Program-made: the position numbers and the translations under genes
Shown here: piece after piece, positions 26,131-33,399 of the stretch
How the letters are laid out: each line of letters begins with the position of its first letter
Position numbering within the stretch: position 1 is the stretch's first letter
Source of the DNA: Chromatiales bacterium
Lineage (GTDB): Bacteria; Pseudomonadota; Gammaproteobacteria; Granulosicoccales; Granulosicoccaceae
Length of the DNA stretch: 39,594 nt
Direction of reading: 5' to 3'
Assembly: GCA_020631335.1 (NCBI GenBank)
Contig: JAHDHK010000014.1
Coordinates: 1-39,594 of the forward strand
Notes under the pieces: model-generated
The model's database searches: none
Seen by the model: only the letters and a program-made list of their open reading frames with translations
What the model was told of the DNA's origin: nothing

Positions 26131-26160
26131 GGCCCGGCATGTTTGCCGGGCCGCTCTTTT
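26131..26160 (+). terminator. Intercistronic terminator or attenuator in the ABC operon
   Basis: A perfect 9-bp GC-rich stem, GGCCCGGCA/TGCCGGGCC, with a 4-nt loop (tgtt) is followed by GCTCTTTT. It lies 21 bp after the binding-protein stop and 28 bp before the first permease. Partial termination here would keep the binding protein in excess over the membrane subunits, a common design in ABC operons. Confidence 0.75.
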
Positions 26161-26187
26161 AACGCGACACACCCGGGGTTATAAGGC

Positions 26188-26946
26188 GTGAATCGTCCTT
26201 TATTACTTAAACTGTTGTCTGCCGCCATTGTGTTTGGTGCATGGGAGATTGCCGGACGCATACCGGTGAGCTATGCACTGCCCACTTTTTTTGAAGCCAT
26301 GGCAGCACTGTTTCGGATGGCGTTCGACGGTTCTCTGTGGACTGCCTATGCCGAAACTTTAAAACCACTTGCCATCGGTGTGCTGATCTCCGCCGTGCTC
26401 GGAATAACCATTGGACTGTGGGTAGGCTTAAGCAAATGGTTCGACTGGTTGTTTTCCCCTATTTTCATCGTTATGCAAGCGGCACCACTGGCAGCGCTGA
26501 TCCCGCTGCTGGTCATGATGTACGGCATCGGCTTAACCTCGAAGGTATTTGTTGTGTGCATCATGGCAATGCCGGTAATCGTGCTTAACACCGCAGGCGC
26601 GGTGCGTAATACACCCACGTCGCTCACAGAGATGGGGCGATCATTTCAGGCAAGCTGGTGGGAAGTGATCCTGAAAATCGTTATACCTGCAGCATCACCG
26701 GTTATTTTCTCCGGTCTGCGGCTTGGAGTCTCTGCCGGCTTTATCGGCGCTATCTTGTCGGAGCTCAAAATCACGCCGACCGGTGTCGGCGACATCATCA
26801 CCTACAGTCGCTCGATAGCAGACTATGCCAGCATGTACGCAGCGATCTTCTCCATTATTGTTCTGGCAGTTATTTTTTTGAATCTGCTTGAAAAACTCGA
26901 ATTCTATTTATTTGAAGGAAATGCCCGTGGCTATGCCTCAGACTGA
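26188..26946 (+). CDS. ABC transporter permease (NitT/TauT type), first subunit
   Basis: The protein has 252 residues from a GTG. It has about six hydrophobic helices and the permease EAA-type loop near EMGRSFQASWWEVILKIVIP followed by GLRLGVSAGFIGAILSE, which docks on the ATPase. The N-terminal segment (LLSAAIVFGAWEIAGRIPVSYALPTFFEA) matches SsuC/TauC-like permeases. It sits after the attenuator and before the ATPase, whose start lies inside its 3' end. A second, different permease follows the ATPase, so the translocation pore is probably a heterodimer. Confidence 0.92.
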   Translation: MNRPLLLKLLSAAIVFGAWEIAGRIPVSYALPTFFEAMAALFRMAFDGSLWTAYAETLKPLAIGVLISAVLGITIGLWVGLSKWFDWLFSPIFIVMQAAPLAALIPLLVMMYGIGLTSKVFVVCIMAMPVIVLNTAGAVRNTPTSLTEMGRSFQASWWEVILKIVIPAASPVIFSGLRLGVSAGFIGAILSELKITPTGVGDIITYSRSIADYASMYAAIFSIIVLAVIFLNLLEKLEFYLFEGNARGYASD

Positions 26947-27733
26947 AACCGTGCACGAGACTGCAACCACAGCAGCACCGGACATCGCAGTATCTGCACG
27001 TAATGTGTCTAAAAATTACGGGCCGGTTGAAGCATTGAAAGACTTGTCGCTGGAGTTTCCACGCGGCCAGTTAACCTCTTTGCTGGGACCATCAGGCTGC
27101 GGCAAAACCACCCTGCTTAAGATCATCGCCGGATTGCTGGAACCTTCAGGCGGAGATATACAGGTCGATGGTAAGGCGGTTACCGGCCCCGGGCCTGATC
27201 GCGCCTTTGTATTCCAGGACTTTGCGCTACTGCCATGGGCGTCGGTGATTCGCAATGTTGCATTTGGACTCGAATTGCGTGGCATCAACAAGTCCGAACG
27301 TGAAGACATTGCCTCACGTTACATAAAAGACGTAGGGCTTGCCGGCTTTGAACACAGCTTTCCACATGAGCTTTCCGGTGGTATGCGACAACGTGTGGGA
27401 CTGGCAAGAGCGCTATCTGTAGATGCAGATGTTCTGCTGATGGACGAGCCTTTCTCTGCAGTAGATGAGCAAACACGACGCAAGTTTCAGGAAGACTTGT
27501 TAGCGCTGGTCGCGAATGAAAATAAAACGTTTATCTTTGTAACCCACTCTATAGAAGAAGCAGTTTACGTTTCAGATCAGATTGCCATATTACTGCCAAG
27601 GCCAAGCCGCGTATCAGATATCATCCGCCCGACCGGCCTTCGCGAAAAAGACTCTACCAGTATTCGCCGCGACCCTGAGTATCTCGATATTGTCGATGAG
27701 ATCTGGGCATCACTTAGATCTTACGTGGAGTAA
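26927..27733 (+). CDS. ABC transporter ATPase (NitT/TauT type)
   Basis: The start is placed at GTG 26927, with AAGGA 7 bp upstream; ATG 26921 is too close to that site, and ATG 26933 and TTG 26888 are also in frame. The product is 268 residues. All nucleotide-binding motifs are intact: Walker A GPSGCGKTT, Q-loop VFQDFALLPW, signature LSGGMRQRVGLARAL, Walker B VLLMDEPFSAVDE and switch His in FVTHSIEEA. It overlaps the first permease by 20 bp and is followed 5 bp later by the second permease, so the three are co-translated. It powers import of the ligand delivered by the frameshifted binding protein. Confidence 0.95.
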   Translation: MAMPQTETVHETATTAAPDIAVSARNVSKNYGPVEALKDLSLEFPRGQLTSLLGPSGCGKTTLLKIIAGLLEPSGGDIQVDGKAVTGPGPDRAFVFQDFALLPWASVIRNVAFGLELRGINKSEREDIASRYIKDVGLAGFEHSFPHELSGGMRQRVGLARALSVDADVLLMDEPFSAVDEQTRRKFQEDLLALVANENKTFIFVTHSIEEAVYVSDQIAILLPRPSRVSDIIRPTGLREKDSTSIRRDPEYLDIVDEIWASLRSYVE

Positions 27734-27738
27734 CTAAC

Positions 27739-28491
27739 GTGCAACTGTTCGGCATTCGATTACCGGCGATGTCCTCACTGATTATATGGGGCATTGTCTG
27801 GGAAGTATTCGGGCGACTGGAAATTTCGTTTTTCGTACCACCGCTTAGTGCTGTGGTAACCACCCTGTTTGAAGTCATCGGCTCTGCGGCGTTTCAAAAG
27901 GCGCTGTACGAAACCGCCTATGCTTTTGCATCCGGTGTGTTCTTTGCCGTGGTCATCGGTATACCCACCGGTATCATGATGGGCAAAAACCGCCTGCTCG
28001 ATGAATTGCTGCTGCCCTGGGTAAATATTTTTCTCAGCGCTCCACTGACAGCACTGGTACCTGTGTTGATGGTGTTGTTCGGCTTTGGCATGAAGTCGAT
28101 CATCATTACCACCACGCTGTTTGCTATATGGATCATTATTCTCAATGCGCGCGCAGGCGTTATGCAGATAAATCGCTCGCTGCTGGAGATGGCACGAAGC
28201 TTCGGCGCAAGCCCGTGGGCTGCATTCAGTAAAGTGTACTTCTGGGCGGCACTCCCAGAGATCCTGGGCGGCGTACGTATCGGTGTTATCCGTGCGGTCA
28301 AAGGTGTCATCATCGGACAACTACTGATCTCTATAGTCGGCTTCGGTGCACTGTTTGAACTCTACGCCAACAACTTTCTCATGGAACATTTCTGGGCAGT
28401 TCTGGTGGTGCTGTTTGCGATGGCTTTTACCATTTCAGAACTGCTGGGATACCTCGAACGTCGGGTCGCCTACTACGCCGCCAAGCGATAA
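27739..28491 (+). CDS. ABC transporter permease (NitT/TauT type), second subunit
   Basis: The protein has 250 residues from a GTG, starting 5 bp after the ATPase stop. It has six hydrophobic helices. The EAA-type loop is EMARSFGASPWAAFSKVYFW, followed by ALPEILGGVRIGVIRAVKGVIIGQ. It is clearly related to, but distinct from, the first permease, suggesting a heterodimeric pore. The C-terminus ends in a short basic tail (YLERRVAYYAAKR) on the cytoplasmic side. It is the last gene of the operon. Confidence 0.92.
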   Translation: MQLFGIRLPAMSSLIIWGIVWEVFGRLEISFFVPPLSAVVTTLFEVIGSAAFQKALYETAYAFASGVFFAVVIGIPTGIMMGKNRLLDELLLPWVNIFLSAPLTALVPVLMVLFGFGMKSIIITTTLFAIWIIILNARAGVMQINRSLLEMARSFGASPWAAFSKVYFWAALPEILGGVRIGVIRAVKGVIIGQLLISIVGFGALFELYANNFLMEHFWAVLVVLFAMAFTISELLGYLERRVAYYAAKR

Positions 28492-28759
28492 TCCCGACTG
28501 AAAGCGAATCTGTGCCGGGGCGAATACCGCTTAGTAGTTGTGGTTACCCCGGCGAGCCCGGTGTTCCGATGAAACCGGACCCCGAATACAAAGCTATTCG
28601 GGTGACATCATCTGAGATGACGGGGAGTGTATGCCTTAACAGGCGCTTGAAAAGCTATTGCGCCGGGTTTCAGGGCGTTAATTTCACCCTCAAAATGCTC
28701 ATTAATACCCCTCTCAATAATACCCCTGGGAGTGTATGAGTTAGACGTTCACCTGGATA
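28492..28759. repeat. Repeat-like, hairpin-rich intergenic DNA
   Basis: The region has no supported gene. CCCGAATA/TATTCGGG forms an 8-bp hairpin (28581-28602), followed at once by TCATC/GATGA (28608-28620), a style typical of dispersed intergenic repeats in proteobacteria. GGGAGTGTATG occurs twice (28623-28633 and 28728-28738), 105 bp apart, with TTA following two bases later in both copies. An open frame crosses the region (28512-28739) but resembles no family. A REP/MITE-type element or an insertion footprint is an inference. Confidence 0.4.
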
Positions 28760-28876
28760 CTAGCGGTGCACATGCTTGCGTCGGCTTTTCCTTGCCTCAT
28801 TACGAATTTCCCTGATTATGGTTACCAAGATAAACACAAGTGCTATTGCACCTAAAGCCCACAATACAGTATTCAT
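28760..28876 (-). CDS. Possible 38-residue single-pass membrane protein
   Basis: A short frame encodes 38 residues: one hydrophobic helix (VLWALGAIALVFILVTII, residues 4-21) followed by a strongly basic tail (REIRNEARKSRRKHVHR). This is the standard layout of bacterial small membrane proteins, with the N-terminus out and the positive tail in the cytoplasm. The ribosome site is weak (GAG about 8 bp before the ATG), and no family is recognised. It lies alone between the ABC operon and the DUF2325 gene. Chance is possible for a frame this short, but the clean helix-plus-tail pattern makes it worth recording. Confidence 0.4.
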   Translation of the reverse strand: MNTVLWALGAIALVFILVTIIREIRNEARKSRRKHVHR

Positions 28877-29141
28877 GAATTTGACTCGATCTTCTCTTCA
28901 AATGGCAATCCGACGAGCAATTGCCCAACCGCCCATGCTATCAATGTACCGTAACACTACCAAGTAATTCACCAGCGAAACAGTTTGTTCTGCATTACAT
29001 TTGGTAATCCGTTCACGAATGACCGCTAAAACCGATTTCCGGACCAGAATCACGAATTTCACAGCGCAAATACTGAGCAGCCGGCATGACCGTGCTGCCG
29101 GTTTTTTTGCACAGTAGAAGACATTCTGGCGCGCAGCCCTC
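28877..29141. other. Intergenic stretch with a terminator only
   Basis: About 265 bp between the possible small membrane protein gene and the DUF2325 gene. Apart from the hairpin at 29081-29108 nothing is recognised. Any promoter for the small gene should be in this stretch, but no clear -35/-10 pair was identified. Confidence 0.3.
29081..29108 (+). terminator. Plus-strand intrinsic terminator
   Basis: CCGGCA (29081-29086) pairs with TGCCGG (29096-29101) across a 9-nt loop and is followed by seven T residues. Orientation is plus, so it would stop transcripts entering from the ABC operon side and protect the opposing DUF2325 gene. No plus-strand gene lies directly before it. Confidence 0.6.
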
Positions 29142-30338
29142 CTAGTCGTCGGAAATTTCCCGAAGACCTGACACAAACGCAGTCATGCTGGATTGCGGCA
29201 TAAAAACCAATGGTTTATCGGTGGATTTGCATACCTTTTTTGCACGAAGCATTGCGCTGTGACTGACCTGCTCCACCGGACACAACACGGCATCGGCCTG
29301 GCTGATCAGGCTGTCTATCCGGGAAATGTTTGACTCAACACCACCGTCATGGTGAAGGAAGTCTCCGTTGTTGGCTTCTACGTAGGCCTTAAAATGCTTG
29401 CACTGTGAAGGTTTACCGCCAAGCAGCACCAAACACTTGCCGCTTAATGACTTGCCACATTCTGCATCTGACTCTTCGGTTTTGTTGGTCAGATACTCGA
29501 TCAGACTTTCGAGCTTTTCGTTGTCTTCCATCAGCCTGACAAAGTCGTTGCTTTTCCTGGTTACAAGGCCCTCGGCCTCATCGAGCCGGCTACGGGTTTC
29601 CCGCAACACAATATTGGTTTCACGCAAAGCAGACCTGACAATTTCGTGGTCACGTTTATTAATCTGACTTAATTCAGTCTCTACAGGCGAGGTTTCGCTG
29701 AGCTGCTGTCTCAACCCGGCATTGAGCTTTTCAAGGCGCGCAATTTTGTCAAGTCCGTCCTCGATTTTTTTAGTCATCGTCAATTGCTGAGTCTTCAGCT
29801 TTCTTTGCAGTGACTCAATGGTTCGCTGCGCATTCGGCAGCGCCTCTGCCTGTTTGTGCACGGAAGCGCCGGTCAGGTGCGACAACATGTGCACTTCACC
29901 ATAGATAACGGAAATAACTTCTGCCGAGCAATCGGGATGAGTCACCATCGCCCACAATGTACCCGCTACACGACCGGCGTCTTTCAGCACGTTCCAGTGT
30001 TCAATCAGTGTGGAGTCAGTCTGCCGCCCTCGCAGCCGGGCCACATCGACCTTAAACTTACTCTCAAGCATTTTGTGGGAGCGCCTCGCAATCATGCTGT
30101 CCGCATGAGCCGCCTGCCCGACCACAAAGCGATGCAAATCGTAGTCGGAGTGGCCTTTGGTCGAATAATCGCACTTTTTGCAAATACGCTTGACTTCAGG
30201 CAGAGACAAACAAGTGCCGATTATCATGCAGTGGCAGTGGTCCGGCAGCTGCCAGAGCTTTCTGCGCGTATGGCTCTTTTCCCCGACAGAGATCACGGGC
30301 TGTTCACCAGAGTTTTTACCAGCGTTATCGACGCACAT
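29142..30338 (-). CDS. DUF2325 protein with Cys/His-rich N-terminus
   Basis: The protein has 398 residues; GGGAG lies 9 bp before the ATG. The N-terminal part has clustered potential metal ligands: DHCHCMIIGTC (H34, C35, H36, C37, C43) and RICKKC (C53, C56). A long helical, coiled-coil-like region spans about 165-290 (ESLQRKLKTQQL..., LRETRSRLDEAEGLV). The C-terminal DUF2325 domain begins at KCLVLLGGKPSQCKHFKAYV and includes FLHHDGG and ISQADAVLCPVEQVSHSA. The biochemical function is unknown. The Fur-like palindrome 40 bp upstream suggests iron-dependent expression and fits the Cys/His-rich region, so a role in iron or haem handling is plausible but inferred. Confidence 0.82.
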   Translation of the reverse strand: MCVDNAGKNSGEQPVISVGEKSHTRRKLWQLPDHCHCMIIGTCLSLPEVKRICKKCDYSTKGHSDYDLHRFVVGQAAHADSMIARRSHKMLESKFKVDVARLRGRQTDSTLIEHWNVLKDAGRVAGTLWAMVTHPDCSAEVISVIYGEVHMLSHLTGASVHKQAEALPNAQRTIESLQRKLKTQQLTMTKKIEDGLDKIARLEKLNAGLRQQLSETSPVETELSQINKRDHEIVRSALRETNIVLRETRSRLDEAEGLVTRKSNDFVRLMEDNEKLESLIEYLTNKTEESDAECGKSLSGKCLVLLGGKPSQCKHFKAYVEANNGDFLHHDGGVESNISRIDSLISQADAVLCPVEQVSHSAMLRAKKVCKSTDKPLVFMPQSSMTAFVSGLREISDD

Positions 30339-30377
30339 GTTTATGCACTCCCGTAAAGTGTCGGTGACAGTCTCAAA

Positions 30378-30398
30378 AAATGAGAATAATTCTCATTT
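30378..30398. promoter_or_regulatory. Fur-like operator upstream of the DUF2325 gene
   Basis: A perfect 10-1-10 inverted repeat centred on A30388. The core TGAGAATAATTCTCA (30381-30395) matches the 7-1-7 Fur consensus TGATAATNATTATCA except for one symmetric change in each arm. It lies 40 bp upstream of the DUF2325 start, in the promoter zone, so iron-bound Fur would be expected to repress the gene. Confidence 0.75.
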
Positions 30399-30454
30399 GT
30401 GGTAATTGTAGAGTAATTTACTAGGTTATTTCAAGCAGGTGCTCCGCCGTGTTT

Positions 30455-31651
30455 TCAGGTGTCCAGATTGGTGGTGTATGACAACGCAAGAAAGAGCGCT
30501 GCGACGACGCACAGCGACGCCATCAGCAGATAAAGCGTCATGCCGAAAAGGTCAAACCACTGCCCCGACACATAGGTAGCCACCGCCAGTAATCCGGTGG
30601 TAACGGTCGCCGCTAATCCCTGCCCTCGTGCAGCATCGGCCTCTCCCACGCGCCTGGCAATGAAGTTGGCCGTTGCCAGAAAAGTAAGACCGAAAGTGAC
30701 ACCGTGGAGCAACTGCGCGGCATACACCACCGGCAGAGACGGGTTGGTCGCCAGCACCGCCCAACGCAACACCCCACACCCGGCGGCAATCATCAGGCAT
30801 CCTCTGGCCGAGAGGTTCCTGGTCAACGATTTAAAGCGCCACATCAGCGCAACTTCAGCCACAACGCCGATGGCGATAAGCAGACTGCCAGTAGTTTCAG
30901 AGTAGCCCTGTTGTGACCACAGCAATATACCGAAGGTATAAACCACCGCATGGGAAGCCTGTATCAGTGAGGCCCCCACAATTGTCAGCACCACCCCCGG
31001 CCGGTACAGGCTGGAGTTGCCGGTGTTCTTCACACCGGCGATCTGATGGCTATTTTGATTTTCAGCTTCAGAATTCGATGCTGCAGTGGTATCGACTGAA
31101 CGATTCTGTTCCCGCGGCAACGCAGCACTGAGCCAAAGCCGCAAAATATTCCCCAGGAACAACACAGATATAAATGCAGCGATACCGACGGAATCATAGA
31201 GGTACCCACTGGCAGCCACAGCGACAACAAAACCAACAGAGCCATATACCCGCACGCGCGCAAAGTCGGTATTGCGCCTGTTAGTTACACTGATTGCCGC
31301 TGCATCAGTCACCGGAACTTTAGCGAACATTAGAATGCCGCTGATCGACCACAGCACCATAATTAACCACGGGTTCGCCAGCCAGAACAACGGCACCTGC
31401 ACCAACAACATTATTGCGTTACATACAATGATCGCGGTGCGGCGCTCTTTTAAAGAATCTGCCCAGCGACCAATGGCCACGGTGGTAAACACCATTAATA
31501 CCGACGGTGCTGCAGCAATGATTCCTATCGTGCCTGCATCAATACCCAGACTATCAAGCCATACCGCAAAGAAAGGCCCGATAGAACCGATTGATGCAAA
31601 GAGCGCTGCATAGTAAACAGAAAAACGCCACTCGGGGCTAGGATTGCGCAC
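30455..31651 (-). CDS. MFS transporter, PPP (phenylpropionate permease-like) type
   Basis: The protein has 398 residues from a GTG with AAGGG 6 bp upstream. It has about 12 hydrophobic helices and the MFS_1-like/HcaT style: WRFSVYYAALFASIGSIGPFFAVWLDSLGI at the start, the loop-2 motif GRWADSLKERR, and RVRVYGSVGFVVAVAASGYLYD before helix 5. The central cytoplasmic loop (about 190-220) is hydrophilic. The C-half keeps QLLHGVTFGLTFLATANFIARR, characteristic of the PPP family. The substrate is not known; the family name comes from one member only. It lies downstream of iorB on the same strand but 275 bp away. Confidence 0.85.
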   Translation of the reverse strand: MRNPSPEWRFSVYYAALFASIGSIGPFFAVWLDSLGIDAGTIGIIAAAPSVLMVFTTVAIGRWADSLKERRTAIIVCNAIMLLVQVPLFWLANPWLIMVLWSISGILMFAKVPVTDAAAISVTNRRNTDFARVRVYGSVGFVVAVAASGYLYDSVGIAAFISVLFLGNILRLWLSAALPREQNRSVDTTAASNSEAENQNSHQIAGVKNTGNSSLYRPGVVLTIVGASLIQASHAVVYTFGILLWSQQGYSETTGSLLIAIGVVAEVALMWRFKSLTRNLSARGCLMIAAGCGVLRWAVLATNPSLPVVYAAQLLHGVTFGLTFLATANFIARRVGEADAARGQGLAATVTTGLLAVATYVSGQWFDLFGMTLYLLMASLCVVAALFLALSYTTNLDT

Positions 31652-31926
31652 AGACTACCCTTGAAAGATCAATGATATTAATTTGCAGAACATAATGCAT
31701 TACACGCGCAATATCGTACGACAAATCATCCATCACACACCGGATTACCTGCCGGCATAAGATAACTCCCCACCCAATGCTATGAGCAGGTTGAAAAGCA
31801 TAATAGGCAGTTCTCAGCCAACGCTGATCCATCGAAACAGTGCAGTCTATAGATTATAAATAATCATATAGCGTTAACACTAAAAGCCATTAATCCCCGC
31901 ACAGTAATGTTCCAATGCTCTGCCGT

Positions 31927-33399
31927 TCAGGTTTCCTGCAATGTTGAAGACATCTGAAGTGATGCTTTACTGCGGAACTGTACAATCGACTCCGTCAGCT
32001 TAACATGCTGATCATCAGCCAGTGCAGCCTTTATCGAGTCTTGCAACACTTGCGCGGCGGCATCGAACTCTTTGTTCTTCAGTGCTACTGTGACCATCGA
32101 TTGAAAAATACTGTCATACGCAGCAACACCACGTTGTAGTGTATCGGAATAACCTTTTCTAAGCCGTGGCAGCGATGCCAACGCCAGCGCAAACTTTTCC
32201 GAACCGGTAACACAAGTCTGTAACGCCGTTATCCAGCTTTCAATTTCGCTCTGTTCCTGTTGAAAGCGATACGAACGCCGGCGAAATTTTTTCATCGCCG
32301 CTGTCCCCCGCAGCATCCAGTAGCCCCAGGCGCTGTTTGACGGAATTCGACGCCCCTTACCCAGCAATGGCAGGCTCTTGCCCGACTCCACTCGCCGCAG
32401 AATTCGTTGTGCCATTTTTACCGGCAGCATATCGGCAATCTCTTCTGCTCGAGGTTTGAGATATTCAGTTATGCGCACTGTCTGACCGGGCTGCAAACCA
32501 CACTCCTGTTTTATCTGAGCATATCGCTCCCGGCGCGTTTTTAAATCGGCAACACGGGGTATGTCTTCATACATCATCCAATTAGCCAGTCTGCGAGCGA
32601 CTTCTTCTTTTATCTCGCCACTCACACTATCGAGTGTACATATCGAACTCAAACGGGTGTGATAGAGCTCGGCATAGGCGTCATCCTGATACTCGATAAG
32701 CTCAGCCGTCGCATAAGCGATCAATTGTTCAAGCGTCGTGGCAGCAGGTTGAGCATCTGCTTCAGCAGGCGCATCACCTTTGGTAAGCAGCGCGGCAGCA
32801 GCATCGAACCCATCGATACTCGCGCTTTGCGCCCCGCCGGCAAGCACGCTGCGCGATGCGCTTATGTCCCACGGCAATGCACCGCTGGCGGCCACTGCGC
32901 CAAACAGTGTTGCGCTGATGTAGGTACCATGATCGCCGGCTACTTTTTGCAGATCGAGCAGATGGCAGTGTCTGGACAAACGATGCGCAGCATGAGCTAT
33001 TGATTCAACATCAAAGCGACCGTCAGCCAGATCAATTTTTTCGGCAGTAGAATATACCCGGTGATCAGAGGCGATCAGTGTTGTCAGCTCGGGCGAAACC
33101 AGGCCGGCTTCAATGACTCTGGCGGCCTCCATCAACTCACTGCATACCACCACATCGACCCGTGCCGGCATCGGCACCAGATTAAACACCCCCTCATAGT
33201 TGCTGCCTGCCACTTCGAGGTAGTAACTGGTGGAGCCGGTTCTCTGAGCCACACCGGGAACAGACGTCGCCTGCACCCGATACCCGCTGGCTCTTGCGGC
33301 AGAAACCAGCCAGTTCATTAAAGTACCACCGCCCTGCCCACCCAGTGCAGTGATCAGAATCCTGACCGGAGTCTCTGACGCTTTTCCCTGCTCGCTCAT
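31927..33399 (-). CDS. iorB: Indolepyruvate:ferredoxin oxidoreductase, beta-type subunit with long C-terminal extension
   Basis: The protein has 490 residues from the ATG at 33399, which overlaps the iorA stop (ATGA), so the two are translationally coupled. The first 190 residues are the gamma-type domain of 2-oxoacid:ferredoxin oxidoreductases: ILITALGGQGGGTLMNWLV, SVPGVAQRTGSTSYYLE and DVVVCSELMEAARVI. The remaining 300 residues match the extra helical region found with this subunit in proteobacterial enzymes (DUF6537-like), well beyond the roughly 200 residues of archaeal IorB. Together with IorA it would convert indolepyruvate and other aryl pyruvates to aryl-acetyl-CoA, reducing ferredoxin, as part of aromatic amino acid breakdown. 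Confidence 0.9.
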   Translation of the reverse strand: MSEQGKASETPVRILITALGGQGGGTLMNWLVSAARASGYRVQATSVPGVAQRTGSTSYYLEVAGSNYEGVFNLVPMPARVDVVVCSELMEAARVIEAGLVSPELTTLIASDHRVYSTAEKIDLADGRFDVESIAHAAHRLSRHCHLLDLQKVAGDHGTYISATLFGAVAASGALPWDISASRSVLAGGAQSASIDGFDAAAALLTKGDAPAEADAQPAATTLEQLIAYATAELIEYQDDAYAELYHTRLSSICTLDSVSGEIKEEVARRLANWMMYEDIPRVADLKTRRERYAQIKQECGLQPGQTVRITEYLKPRAEEIADMLPVKMAQRILRRVESGKSLPLLGKGRRIPSNSAWGYWMLRGTAAMKKFRRRSYRFQQEQSEIESWITALQTCVTGSEKFALALASLPRLRKGYSDTLQRGVAAYDSIFQSMVTVALKNKEFDAAAQVLQDSIKAALADDQHVKLTESIVQFRSKASLQMSSTLQET

